The position numbers and the translations under genes are program-made. This document shows positions 9,419-19,146 of a DNA stretch of 64,000 bases, one piece after another. Source of the stretch: an uncultured Bacteroidota bacterium. GTDB lineage: Bacteria > Bacteroidota > Bacteroidia > Chitinophagales > Chitinophagaceae. Location of the stretch: positions 1 to 64,000 of the forward strand of contig CAIOIZ010000005.1 of NCBI GenBank assembly GCA_903858475.1, read 5' to 3'. Position 1 is the stretch's first letter. Each line of letters starts with the position of its first letter. Below the pieces are notes generated by a model, which saw only the letters and a program-made list of their open reading frames with translations, was not told where the DNA came from and ran no database searches.

Positions 9419-12322
9419 ATGAAAAAAAGTCTGCTTTTCATAAGCCTGCTACTCAGCGCATTTACTTCTTTTTCGCAACGTTTATTGAGCTGGTCACCTG
9501 AATTTCCGGTTGATAATTCAACCTTGGTCATTACAGTGGATTGTTCCAAAGGCAACCAGGTTTTGATGAATTATGAGGGGGGCAATAGCGCTAATATCTA
9601 TGTACATGTAGGCGTTAATACCAATTTGAGTACGGGTCCTGGTGATTGGAAATACACCAAATTTACTTGGGGATCTACCGATGCAGCCGCTAAAGCCACT
9701 CCATTAGGCGGTAATAAATACCAATATACCATTACGAATATTCGCAGTTTTTTTGCAGTGCCAGCGGGTGAAACGATTCGCAAAGTGAATATCCTCTTTA
9801 GAAATGCCAATGGCAATAATAGTATCAAACAAGCCAATAGCGATAACAGTGATATGTTCATTCCTGTATATGGCAGTTCGGAATATGCAGTGCGCATCAA
9901 CCTCCCAACCTTTGAACCCCGTTTTATTCCCTGGGTAGAGCCCATCAATGTAGCCTTGGGTGGTACAGTAAGTGTAACAGGAGTGGCTTCTGCTAACTCG
10001 GCTCTTAATTTAAAATTAAACGGTACCAGTTTTGGTACCGCCGCAGCCGCCAATACCATTACTGCTTCCGCTAATATTACCAGTTCATGTAATCAAACGA
10101 TTATGCTGGAAGGCAATGATGGCAGCGGCATCAAAAAAGATTCATTTAATTTTTATGTAGCACCTGCTACTGTTACGGCGGCCTTGCCAGCGGGTGTACA
10201 AGATGGCATCAATTATTTAGCAGGCAATACTTCGGTAACGCTGGTGTTATATGCACCTAATAAAAACAATGTAGTAGCCATTGGCGATTTTTCAAATTGG
10301 CAGACAGCTTGTGCCTATCAAATGAATCGCACGCCTGATGGCAATAGATACTGGGTAACCATTACCGGACTAACACCTAGTACCATTTATAAATTTCAAT
10401 ACTTGGTAGACGGTGCTTTAAAAACCACCGATCCCTATACTGAATTGGTTTTGGATCCCGACAATGATCAATATATATCAGCAACTACTTACCCTAGTTT
10501 GCCGCCTTACCCAACTGGCAATACAACAGGACTGGTGGGTACTTTTCAAACCAATGCACCGGGGTATACCTGGACGAGCAATTCATATGCAAGACCAGAT
10601 AAGAAAAACCTAGTGGTGTACGAATTATTGGTTAGAGACTTTTTGGCCAATAGCAACTGGCAAACGGTAACGGATACACTAAATTATTTAAAGAACCTGG
10701 GCGTGAATGCCATTGAAGTAATGCCTTTCAATGAATTTGAGGGCAATAGTAGCTGGGGTTATAATCCCGATTTCTTTTTTGCACCCGATAAAGCTTATGG
10801 CACTAAAAATGCTTTGAAAAAATTCATAGATGAAGCACATAATAAAGGGATTGCTGTAATTATGGATGTGGCATTCAATCATGCTACCGGATTGAGTCCC
10901 TTAGCACAATTATATTGGAATGCAGCCTTGAGCAGACCAGCTGCCGGCAGTCCTTACTTTAATGAAACAGCTACCCATCCATTCAGTGTGTTCAATGATT
11001 TTAACCATTCCTCGGAAGCTACTAAATACCATGTTGCGCGCTTCATACGGCATTGGCTAACCGAATATCGTTTGGATGGATTTCGTTGGGACCTTTCGAA
11101 AGGATTTACCCAAACCAATTGTGGCGGGAATGTAGGTTGTTGGAATACCTATGATGCCAGTAGGGTTGCTACCTTACAACGTTATTACGATTCTACGCAG
11201 GTTGTATCTGCGGGCTCCATTAATATTTTAGAGCATTTGAGTAATGATGATGAAGAAGCAGATCTGGCAGGACGGGGGATGTTGTTGTGGGGTAAAATGA
11301 CGGATGCCTATAACCAGAATACAATGGGTTATAATACCAATTCAGATATTAGTCGTGGGTATTATAAAAACAGAACAGGTTGGGGTCAACCACACTTGGT
11401 TACCTATGCCGAAAGTCATGATGAAGAAAGGATCATGTATAAGAACATAACCTTTGGCAATGCTACCAACGCGGCGCACAATGTAAAAAATCTTGCGACC
11501 GCATTAAGCAGAACAGAAGCGATGCAGGCCTTCTTGTTGATGATACCAGGTCCTAAAATGATTTGGCAATTTGGGGAGTTAGGAGATGATATTTCTATTT
11601 TCCAATGTCAGAATGGAATTGTGCCCACTCCATACGGTAGTGATCAATGTAAGCTGGATCCAAAACCTACCGGTTGGGGATACCTAACACAAATAGTACG
11701 GAAACGCATATACGATGTAGTGGCTTCTTTGAACCGATTAAGGGCAGCTAAGCCTACTGTATTTCAGGCCAATAATATGACGGGCGCCTTGGGCAATGAT
11801 TTGCGCAAATCCATCATCATCAATCATCCTGACATGGGATTGGTAGTGATTGGTAATTTTGATGTAACAGCGCAGGACATCAGTATTAGTTTCCCGAGTG
11901 CGGGCACTTGGTATGATTATCTGTCTGGAACTACTTTCACCGCAACGGGTACAGCCCAAACCATCAACTTACAACCTGGCGAATACAGAGTTTATACCAG
12001 TCAGTTGATAGCTGGAGGGGTAGTTACCACGGGTATCACAGAAGTAATCAATCCTACAAACGGATTGGGCTTGCAATTGTATCCCAACCCGGCAAATTCC
12101 ATCGGAACTTTAAAATACATTTTACCCGCCACAGGAAAGATCAGCATTCAACTATCGAATATAATGGGGCAATCAATGCAAACGCTCTTCGCTGGTACCA
12201 AACCCAAAGGAGCCTATCAGCTGAATATGAATAGTGCATTAAAATCCTTGCCTGGCGGAACTTATTTTATTGTACTGGAACAAAATGGAAAAAAACATTT
12301 TACGCAGTTTATTAAACAATAA
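9419..12322 (+). CDS. Secreted GH13 alpha-amylase with CBM48 and T9SS sorting domain
   Basis: The 967-residue protein starts with a signal peptide ending near SFSQ. Two N-terminal beta domains precede a CBM48-like module (VAIGDFSNWQTA), then the GH13 barrel. Conserved regions are MDVAFNHA, DGFRWDLS (nucleophile Asp near 556), ILEHLS (acid/base Glu near 603) and ESHDEER (near 666). The final 80 residues, from LQLYPNPA to FTQFIKQ, are a type A type IX secretion sorting domain, so the enzyme is exported and probably surface-bound. It should cut starch or related alpha-glucans for the SusCDE system downstream. The regulator gene follows after 20 nt, so both share a transcript. Confidence 0.92.
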   Translation: MKKSLLFISLLLSAFTSFSQRLLSWSPEFPVDNSTLVITVDCSKGNQVLMNYEGGNSANIYVHVGVNTNLSTGPGDWKYTKFTWGSTDAAAKATPLGGNKYQYTITNIRSFFAVPAGETIRKVNILFRNANGNNSIKQANSDNSDMFIPVYGSSEYAVRINLPTFEPRFIPWVEPINVALGGTVSVTGVASANSALNLKLNGTSFGTAAAANTITASANITSSCNQTIMLEGNDGSGIKKDSFNFYVAPATVTAALPAGVQDGINYLAGNTSVTLVLYAPNKNNVVAIGDFSNWQTACAYQMNRTPDGNRYWVTITGLTPSTIYKFQYLVDGALKTTDPYTELVLDPDNDQYISATTYPSLPPYPTGNTTGLVGTFQTNAPGYTWTSNSYARPDKKNLVVYELLVRDFLANSNWQTVTDTLNYLKNLGVNAIEVMPFNEFEGNSSWGYNPDFFFAPDKAYGTKNALKKFIDEAHNKGIAVIMDVAFNHATGLSPLAQLYWNAALSRPAAGSPYFNETATHPFSVFNDFNHSSEATKYHVARFIRHWLTEYRLDGFRWDLSKGFTQTNCGGNVGCWNTYDASRVATLQRYYDSTQVVSAGSINILEHLSNDDEEADLAGRGMLLWGKMTDAYNQNTMGYNTNSDISRGYYKNRTGWGQPHLVTYAESHDEERIMYKNITFGNATNAAHNVKNLATALSRTEAMQAFLLMIPGPKMIWQFGELGDDISIFQCQNGIVPTPYGSDQCKLDPKPTGWGYLTQIVRKRIYDVVASLNRLRAAKPTVFQANNMTGALGNDLRKSIIINHPDMGLVVIGNFDVTAQDISISFPSAGTWYDYLSGTTFTATGTAQTINLQPGEYRVYTSQLIAGGVVTTGITEVINPTNGLGLQLYPNPANSIGTLKYILPATGKISIQLSNIMGQSMQTLFAGTKPKGAYQLNMNSALKSLPGGTYFIVLEQNGKKHFTQFIKQ

Positions 12323-12342
12323 TTCAATCAAATTTCTATAAT

Positions 12343-13089
12343 ATGGTAGTACCACCTACAGAATCAGATAAATCAAGTAAACACATTAAGACGCTATCTG
12401 TCATTCAGTCGGAAGTAGAAAGCAGCAATCGGATAGCACTCTCGGTTGATTGTGTGATTTTTGGATTTGACGAAAACAAACTCAAGGTATTGTTGATTAG
12501 AAGTGATTTGAAAAAATTCTTGGGTAAATGGAGTTTATTGGGCGATTTAGTACAGCCCCGTGAAGATTTAGATGCTTCTGCCTACCGCATATTAAAGCAA
12601 AGAACCGGACTCAGCGATGTGTACCTCGAGCAGGTGCATACTTTTGGTACTGTTAGCCGTCATCCTGCAGGCAGAGTGGTTACCGTTACCTATTGTTCAC
12701 TTATTAATGTGCAGCACCATAAGTTAAAAATATTAGACAATGAGTTGCACTGGCATGATATAAAAACCGTCACTGATTTGGCTTTTGACCACCAGGAAAT
12801 ATTTGACAATTGCTATCGTTGGCTGCAAAAGCGTATACAGGAACATCCGCTGGGCTTTAATCTGCTGCCTAAAAAATTCTCGCTCAGAGACTTGCAAAAT
12901 CTTTATGAAGCCATTTTAGATATTAAGATGGACCGCCGGAATTTCCGCAAAAAGTTTTTCTCGATGGATTTTCTGATTGATTTAAATGAAATGGAGCAAT
13001 CGGTGCCACATCGGCCCGGGAAGCTTTATAAATTTAACTACGAGAAATACGAGAAAAAGAAGAAAAAATGGGTGGGTATAGATTTTTAA
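12343..13089 (+). CDS. NrtR/AraR-type transcriptional regulator (Nudix fold plus winged helix)
   Basis: 248 residues. Residues 25-150 form a Nudix domain (ALSVDCVIFGFDENKLKVLL, then GKWSLLGDLVQP), and residues 155-235 form the winged helix typical of NrtR proteins (FSLRDLQNLYEAIL, DRRNFRKKFFSMDFL). The Nudix box is degenerate: where catalysis needs REUxEExGU, this reads YRILKQRTGL, so the paired Glu residues are gone and the fold probably senses a ligand. Bacteroidetes relatives such as AraR of B. thetaiotaomicron control sugar use. Its position between amylase and susC, and the matching inverted repeats in both promoters, point to control of this starch locus. Ligand is unknown; a maltooligosaccharide or sugar phosphate is a guess. 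Confidence 0.85.
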   Translation: MVVPPTESDKSSKHIKTLSVIQSEVESSNRIALSVDCVIFGFDENKLKVLLIRSDLKKFLGKWSLLGDLVQPREDLDASAYRILKQRTGLSDVYLEQVHTFGTVSRHPAGRVVTVTYCSLINVQHHKLKILDNELHWHDIKTVTDLAFDHQEIFDNCYRWLQKRIQEHPLGFNLLPKKFSLRDLQNLYEAILDIKMDRRNFRKKFFSMDFLIDLNEMEQSVPHRPGKLYKFNYEKYEKKKKKWVGIDF

Positions 13090-13241
13090 TTGAAAAGAAG
13101 CAGCAAAATTTTAAAAGCCCTTGTCTTTATGGGGTAACGACCTCGTACTTGCTGACAAAACTGTAAAACGGTTCACCCGAAACATTAAAAAAAAGTTTAA
13201 CAATATATTAATTTTCAGAAAAAAGCTCTATATTGCGTAAG

Positions 13242-13286
13242 TTTTACACATTTGATTTGTGTAAAAAATACACATTAGTATTTTAA
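13242..13286 (+). promoter_or_regulatory. susC promoter with three operator half-sites
   Basis: TTG (13257-13259), 19 bases, TATTTTAA (13279-13286): same spacing as the amylase promoter. Three half-sites lie every 12 bp: ACACA (13246-13250), TGTGT (13258-13262) and ACACA (13270-13274). The last two repeat the amylase operator exactly (7-base gap) and sit in the spacer between -33 and -7. The first two form TTTTACACA/TGTGTAAAA. The remainder of the 222-nt gap (13090-13241) shows nothing I can name. Confidence 0.6.
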
Positions 13287-13311
13287 ATAAAAAACGATAA
13301 TTGTTTGTGTT

Positions 13312-16300
13312 ATGAGAAAAAGTACAACAAAACTCCGCAAAGTTTTATCGGTAACGTTTGCACTGATGCTATTTTCAACAATTGCATGGTCTCAAACGGT
13401 TGTAACCGGTAAAGTAACTGACTCCAAAGATGGCGCTCCTGTTTCTGGTGTTACAGTAAACGTAAAGGGCACTAAAGTATCTGCTCAGACAGCTACTGAT
13501 GGTACCTATAAGTTAACTGCACCTGCTGGTGCTACCACACTGGTATTTACATCAGTTGGTTTCGCTCCTCAACAAGTGCCCGTTGGTGCTTCAGTAGACA
13601 TCAGCTTCGTGCAAACAAGCACTCAGTTGAATGATGTAGTAGTAATTGGTTATGGTAGTGCTCGTAAAAAAGACCTTACCGGATCTGTTACTTCTATTTC
13701 TGCAAAAGATTTCCAAAAAGGAAATATCCAAACGCCTGATCAATTGATTGCAGGTAAAGTAGCGGGTGTTTCTATCACTTCTAACGGTGGTGCTCCAGGT
13801 GCTGGTAGTACTATTCGTATTCGTGGTGGTGCTTCTTTGAATGCTAGTAACGATCCTTTGATTGTAATTGATGGAGTACCTGTCGATAACAACGGAATCT
13901 CTGGCGCAGCTAACCCATTGTCTTTGATTAACCCTAATGATATTGAGTCTTTCAATATTTTAAAAGATGCATCTGCAACCGCTATTTATGGTTCTAGGGC
14001 TTCTAATGGTGTAATTATCATCACCACTAAGAAAGGAAGAAAAGGCAAAGCCGTTTTCAATTTTAATACCAACCTTTCAATGGGCGTTATCTCTAAAAAA
14101 GCAGATATCCTTTCTCCACAAGAATTCCGTGATTTTGTAAATGCCAATGGTAATCCATCTCAAAAAGCATTATTGGGAACAGCTAATACCGACTGGCAGG
14201 ATGAAATTTATCAACAAGCCATTGGTAGTGATAATAACTTAAGTGCAACTGGTTCTGTAGGAGCAATGCCTTACAGGGTTTCTTTAGGTTACTTAAACCA
14301 AAATGGTATTTTACGTACTGGTAACTTACAACGTTTATCTACTTCTATCAATTTGAGTCCTAAATTTTTAGACGACCATCTTGCGGTGAATGTGAATTTG
14401 AAAGCTACCAATACACAAACCAAATTTGCTGACGAAGGCGCGATTGGTGCTGCAGTAAATTTTGATCCTACTAAAGAGGTGATGAGTGCTTCAAAAAGAT
14501 ATGGTTCTTATTGGGAGTGGTTAGATCCTTCTTCTGTTAGTGGTTTAAAATCATTGGCTCCAAGAAACCCATTGGGTCTATTGAACCAACGTGAGGACAA
14601 TAGTAATGTGAACAGAACAGTAGGTAATGTACAATTAGATTATAAATTCCATTTCTTACCAGCATTGCGCTTGAATGTTAACTTAGGCTTCGACTTAAGT
14701 CGTGGTAAAGGAACTGTAGTGCTTCCTGATAGCGCTGCTGCTGTTTATATGCGTTTCAAAGATGCAAGCAATAAGTTTCATGGTGGTGTTAACAACCAAT
14801 ACTTACAAAGAAAACAAAACTTGCTTTCTGAGATATACTTGAATTATGTTAAAGACTTCAAGCAAATCAATAGCCGCTTAGATGCAATGGCTGGTTATTC
14901 TTATCAGGATTTCCAATCCATTTATTATAATGGAACAAGACCAGATACTACTGGCAAATGGACTCCTTATTCTGATTATACTAGCGATGGTACCTTGGTA
15001 TCTACTCCAACTTTCTGGCATGATGTTCCAGAAAACAGGTTATTATCTTATTATAGCAGGGTTAACTTCTCTGTTAAGAGCAGGTATTTATTTACTGCTA
15101 CTATTCGTAGAGATGGTTCTTCTCGTTTCGCAAAAGACAATCGCTGGGGTTGGTTCCCATCTGCAGCATTTGCATGGAAAATGAAAGAAGAAGATTTTCT
15201 TAAAGACAGCAAAGTGGTTACCGATCTTAAACTGCGTTTAGGCTATGGTGTTACTGGTCAGCAAGACGGTATTGGCAACTATTCTTACTTAGCCAACTAC
15301 TCTTTGGGTAGCCCTACTTCACAATATCAGTTCGGTAGTTCATACTATCAACCTTTTGCTCCTGCTGGATACAATCCAAACTTGAAATGGGAACAAACAG
15401 CCACTACTAATATTGGATTTGATTTCGGTTTCATCAATAACCGCATCATTGGTAGTGTTGATTATTATTTCAAGAAAACAAAAGATTTGTTAAACGTAAT
15501 CAGCCAGCCAGCTGGATCTAATTTCTCTAATGAAATTATTGCCAACGTAGGTAATATGGAAAACAGAGGGGTGGAATTCACTTTGAATACTGTTCCAGTA
15601 AAAAATAAAAATATTACTTGGGATTTGGGATTCAATATGACTTATAACAAAAATGAAATCACCAACCTGACTGCAGTAACTGACCCTAATTATCCAGGTA
15701 ACCAATTTGGTGGCATTTCTGGTGGTACAGGCAACCGCATCTTAATCAATTCCGTTGGTTATAACAGAGGTGCTTTCTATGTTTTTCAACAAGCATACAA
15801 TAGCAATACCGGTAAACCAGTAGATGATGCTTATGTTGATTTGAATGGTGATGGTACTATTAATGATAAAGATTTGTATCGCTTTAAGAGTGTTGATCCT
15901 ACAATGTATTTTGGTGCAAGCAGTAATGTTAGCTACAAAAACTGGAACGCAGGTTTCGTAATGAGAGCAAGTGTTGGCAACTATCTATATAATAACAGAT
16001 TTAGCAGCACCGGTACAGTACGTAATATCCTGAATCCATTAGGTTACTTAGCCAATGGTTCACACAATGTGATTGAAAGTGGTTTGAGTGGTAACGGACA
16101 AAACTATTATATGTCTGATTATTACGTTGAGAATGCTTCTTTCCTACGTATGGATAATATCAATGTGGGATATAATTTTGGAAAAATAATCAACAATAAA
16201 GCTGGTTTGCGTGTTAGTGCTAATGTTCAAAATGTATTTGTAGTTACTAAATACAAAGGTTTGGATCCAGAGCAAAATGGTGGAATTGATAATAATTTCT

Positions 16301-16347
16301 ATCCAAGACCAAGAACATTCTCACTTAGTGCAAATCTTGATTTTTAA
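13312..16347 (+). CDS. susC: SusC/RagA-family TonB-linked outer membrane transporter
   Basis: The 1011-residue protein has a signal peptide (ending AWSQ), a carboxypeptidase-D-like regulatory domain (VVTGKVTDSKDGAPVSGVTV), a TonB-box-like VVVIGYGS near residue 110, a plug with RIRGGASLN and SATAIYGSRASNGVI, and a long beta-barrel ending in aromatic F (NLDF). With the SusD partner it forms the pedal-bin transporter that imports oligosaccharides using TonB energy. Codon use looks biased and smooth, as in a highly expressed gene. It is the first gene of susC-susD-susE, 27 nt before susD. The specific substrate is inferred from the amylase neighbour. Confidence 0.93.
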   Translation: MRKSTTKLRKVLSVTFALMLFSTIAWSQTVVTGKVTDSKDGAPVSGVTVNVKGTKVSAQTATDGTYKLTAPAGATTLVFTSVGFAPQQVPVGASVDISFVQTSTQLNDVVVIGYGSARKKDLTGSVTSISAKDFQKGNIQTPDQLIAGKVAGVSITSNGGAPGAGSTIRIRGGASLNASNDPLIVIDGVPVDNNGISGAANPLSLINPNDIESFNILKDASATAIYGSRASNGVIIITTKKGRKGKAVFNFNTNLSMGVISKKADILSPQEFRDFVNANGNPSQKALLGTANTDWQDEIYQQAIGSDNNLSATGSVGAMPYRVSLGYLNQNGILRTGNLQRLSTSINLSPKFLDDHLAVNVNLKATNTQTKFADEGAIGAAVNFDPTKEVMSASKRYGSYWEWLDPSSVSGLKSLAPRNPLGLLNQREDNSNVNRTVGNVQLDYKFHFLPALRLNVNLGFDLSRGKGTVVLPDSAAAVYMRFKDASNKFHGGVNNQYLQRKQNLLSEIYLNYVKDFKQINSRLDAMAGYSYQDFQSIYYNGTRPDTTGKWTPYSDYTSDGTLVSTPTFWHDVPENRLLSYYSRVNFSVKSRYLFTATIRRDGSSRFAKDNRWGWFPSAAFAWKMKEEDFLKDSKVVTDLKLRLGYGVTGQQDGIGNYSYLANYSLGSPTSQYQFGSSYYQPFAPAGYNPNLKWEQTATTNIGFDFGFINNRIIGSVDYYFKKTKDLLNVISQPAGSNFSNEIIANVGNMENRGVEFTLNTVPVKNKNITWDLGFNMTYNKNEITNLTAVTDPNYPGNQFGGISGGTGNRILINSVGYNRGAFYVFQQAYNSNTGKPVDDAYVDLNGDGTINDKDLYRFKSVDPTMYFGASSNVSYKNWNAGFVMRASVGNYLYNNRFSSTGTVRNILNPLGYLANGSHNVIESGLSGNGQNYYMSDYYVENASFLRMDNINVGYNFGKIINNKAGLRVSANVQNVFVVTKYKGLDPEQNGGIDNNFYPRPRTFSLSANLDF

Positions 16348-16374
16348 TTTATTCATCTCACAAAAAGATTTTAT

Positions 16375-17961
16375 ATGAAACATAATATTTTAAAACTCAC
16401 ATTTATTAGCGCCTCAGTTGCCCTGATATTGGCCTCTTGTGCCAAGAAGCTGGACCTGTTGCCTACAAATGATGTAACATCCGAAACAGTGTATAAAACA
16501 GCTGCGGGTTACAAACAAGCCCTGGCTAAAGTTTATGGTAGCTTTGCTACTACTGGTAATAACGGAGAAGGCTCCGGTGATATTCAGGGTATTGATCCCG
16601 GTACATCCGATTTTCTTCGCTTATACTGGAAAGCACAGGAATTAAGTACTGATGAAGCGGTAGTAGCTTGGGGCGACCCTGGTATTCAAGATTTTCACAA
16701 AATGAATTGGACCAGCGATAACCCAATGACCAAGGGTCTTTATTACAGAGCCTTATATCAAATTACACTTTGTAACGATTTCGTCCGTCAAAGTACCGAT
16801 GCTAAAGTAAGTGGAAGAGGTATTAGCGGTGCTGATGCAGACAATATCAAAAAATACAGAGCCGAAGCAAGATTCCTAAGAGCCTATCAATATTGGGTTT
16901 TGATGGATATGTTTGGTAAACCACCATTTGCTGATGAAAATACAGAAATTGGTAGTGCACCTCCACAACAAATTACAAGGGCTGCTTTATTTAGCTGGAT
17001 CGAAACTGAATTGAAAGCAATTGAAGCAGATTTGGCTGCTCCTAAATCAAATGAATATGGTCGTGCAGATAAGGCTGCTGCCTGGTCTTTATTGGCTCGT
17101 ATGTACCTGAATGCAGGTGTTTACACCGGTACTACCAAGTATACAGAAGCTGTTACTTATGCTAAAAAAGTAATTGCTGAACCTTATACTTTGATCTCCG
17201 ATTATCGTCAGTTGATGTTGTCCGATAACCAACTTAATACCAGTGAATTCATTTTAACCATCAACTATGATGGTAACAATACCAAAAACTGGGGCGGTAC
17301 TACCTTCCTTACACACGCTTCTGTAGGTGGTAGCATGACTGCTGCTAACTATGGTATCGATGGTGGATGGTATGGTACAAGAACTACCAGTGCTTTTGTA
17401 AATAAATTCCCTGATAATTCTGGTTTAACTGATCGCAGAGCTCAGTTTTATCAATCAGGTCAGAATATCAATATCGGTGATTTAACCAACTTCAATGATG
17501 GTTTTGCCATTACCAAATATAGAAATGTGAATCGCAGCGGTAACGCAGGTTCTAGTCTTACTTGGGTGGATATCGATTTCCCTTTATTCCGTTTGTCTGA
17601 AATGTACTTGGTTTATGCTGAAGCCGTTTTAAGAGGTGGTACAGGTGGTGATCCAGCTACTGCATTGAATTATGTAAATTTAATCAGAACAAGGGCCTTT
17701 GGAAATGCTACTGGAAATATTTCTGCAGGTACTTTAACTACTGATTGGATCTTGGACGAAAGAGCAAGAGAATTATATTGGGAAGGACACCGTCGTACAG
17801 ATTTAGTTCGTTATGACAAATTTGTAGATGCTTCTTATTTGTGGCCTTGGAAAGGTGGCGTTGCTGGTGGAAGTTCTGTAAATGCGAAATACAAAGTATA
17901 TCCTTTACCTAGCTCAGATGTAACGGCTAATCCAAATCTGTCTCAAAATACAGGCTATTAA
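16375..17961 (+). CDS. susD: SusD/RagB-family starch-binding outer membrane lipoprotein
   Basis: 528 residues with a lipoprotein signal (ILASC, Cys 22) followed by AKKLDLLPTNDVTSETVY, the usual SusD opening. Internal hallmarks are the TPR-like helices around KYRAEARFLRAYQYWVLMDMFG and the C-terminal FPLFRLSEMYLVYAEA and LDERARELYWEGHRRTDLVRYDKF. SusD binds glycan at the surface and closes over SusC. It lies 27 nt after susC and 28 nt before the susE-like gene, all on one transcript ending at the strong terminator at 19048-19089. Confidence 0.94.
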   Translation: MKHNILKLTFISASVALILASCAKKLDLLPTNDVTSETVYKTAAGYKQALAKVYGSFATTGNNGEGSGDIQGIDPGTSDFLRLYWKAQELSTDEAVVAWGDPGIQDFHKMNWTSDNPMTKGLYYRALYQITLCNDFVRQSTDAKVSGRGISGADADNIKKYRAEARFLRAYQYWVLMDMFGKPPFADENTEIGSAPPQQITRAALFSWIETELKAIEADLAAPKSNEYGRADKAAAWSLLARMYLNAGVYTGTTKYTEAVTYAKKVIAEPYTLISDYRQLMLSDNQLNTSEFILTINYDGNNTKNWGGTTFLTHASVGGSMTAANYGIDGGWYGTRTTSAFVNKFPDNSGLTDRRAQFYQSGQNINIGDLTNFNDGFAITKYRNVNRSGNAGSSLTWVDIDFPLFRLSEMYLVYAEAVLRGGTGGDPATALNYVNLIRTRAFGNATGNISAGTLTTDWILDERARELYWEGHRRTDLVRYDKFVDASYLWPWKGGVAGGSSVNAKYKVYPLPSSDVTANPNLSQNTGY

Positions 17962-17989
17962 TATTTAAAAATTTATAAAGCATTTTTAT

Positions 17990-19033
17990 ATGAGAAATTT
18001 AATTAAAAAAATCGCATTGGTTGCTTTCGGTGCTGTGCTTTTTGTTTCGTGCAAAAAAGACGAAACACAGGCTACTACCGCTGGCGGAACCGCCCCCGTA
18101 TTAACTCCGTCTGCAGCTACCTTTGCATTAACATTGGCTGGCGCTGCTACTGATGGTGGTACTTTTACCTGGACAAAAGCCAATTATGGTTATGCCGCTG
18201 TAGTAAACTACAAACTACAATATGCAAAAACAGGAACCAGTTTTGCTTCTTTTAAAGAAACAGATCTTGGTAACAATATCACTACCCGTACTTTCAAACA
18301 AAGTGAATTAAACGGTATGGCAATTTCTTTGGGTGTTACCGCTGGTAATGCGCAGGACATTGATTTTAGAATCAAAGCCTCTATTGGTTTAGATGCTTTG
18401 CCAGTTTATTCTGCTATCGCTAAAGTAAATATCGGTACCTACGATTTAATCGTATTCTGGTATGTACCGGGCGATTATCAAGGCTGGTCTCCAAGTGATG
18501 CCGCTTGTCCTAAATTAGGTTCTCCTGATTTTAATTCTTACGAAGGTTATGTAAACGTTCCTAATCCTGGTTCTTTTGAATTCAAAATCACTTCTGATCC
18601 AGATTGGAACCATACCAACTATGGAAGTGCTAGCGCTGGAGTTTTAAGCACCAGTGGCGGTAATATAGTATGGCCTGGTGGTGTTGGTTACTATAAAGTA
18701 AATGCCAATAAAACTGCCCTGACATATAACTTAAAAAAATGCGCATGGAATCTTATAGGTAGTGCACCAACTGCTTCTGCTAACTGGAGCAATGATGTAC
18801 CAATGACCTATGATGCGGTTAATAAAGTTTGGAAAGTAACTACTACCTTGGTAGCGGGTGAATTCAAATTCAGAAATACAGGCGACTGGGGCTTAAACTA
18901 TGGTGATGATGGTGCCAATGGAACCTTGGAAGAAGGTGGTGCTAATATTGTTGTAAGTGCTGCTCAGGCAGGTACTAAAACAATCATTTTAGATTTGAAT
19001 AAACCACGCAGGTATACTTTTACCATCAATTAA
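17990..19033 (+). CDS. susE: SusE-like outer membrane starch-binding lipoprotein
   Basis: 347 residues with a lipoprotein signal (LFVSC, Cys 21) followed by KKDETQATT. An Ig-like SusE N-terminal domain comes next (residues 40-145, containing GGTFTWTKANY and YKLQYAKTG). Two glycan-binding-like repeats follow, the first around WYVPGDYQGWSPSDAACPKL and the second around WNLIGSAPTASANWSNDVPM. The tandem repeats with conserved Trp residues are typical of SusE/SusF, which hold starch at the cell surface. Last gene of the sus operon. The exact glycan preference cannot be read from the sequence. Confidence 0.88.
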   Translation: MRNLIKKIALVAFGAVLFVSCKKDETQATTAGGTAPVLTPSAATFALTLAGAATDGGTFTWTKANYGYAAVVNYKLQYAKTGTSFASFKETDLGNNITTRTFKQSELNGMAISLGVTAGNAQDIDFRIKASIGLDALPVYSAIAKVNIGTYDLIVFWYVPGDYQGWSPSDAACPKLGSPDFNSYEGYVNVPNPGSFEFKITSDPDWNHTNYGSASAGVLSTSGGNIVWPGGVGYYKVNANKTALTYNLKKCAWNLIGSAPTASANWSNDVPMTYDAVNKVWKVTTTLVAGEFKFRNTGDWGLNYGDDGANGTLEEGGANIVVSAAQAGTKTIILDLNKPRRYTFTIN

Positions 19034-19047
19034 TACTTTTCTCATAC

Positions 19048-19089
19048 ATAAAAGAAGGGGCTATCAAAATTGATAGCCCCTTCTTTTAT
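19048..19089 (+). terminator. Strong terminator of the sus operon
   Basis: A 19-bp perfect stem (19048-19066 with 19071-19089) around an AAAT loop; the 3' arm ends CCCCTTCTTTTAT, giving the T-rich tail. It separates susE from the convergent thioredoxin-like gene. Confidence 0.9.
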
Positions 19090-19146
19090 GCCTTATTGTT
19101 CCTAAATATTTTCCTGTTATTTAATCAAGAAAGATGAAACAATAAA

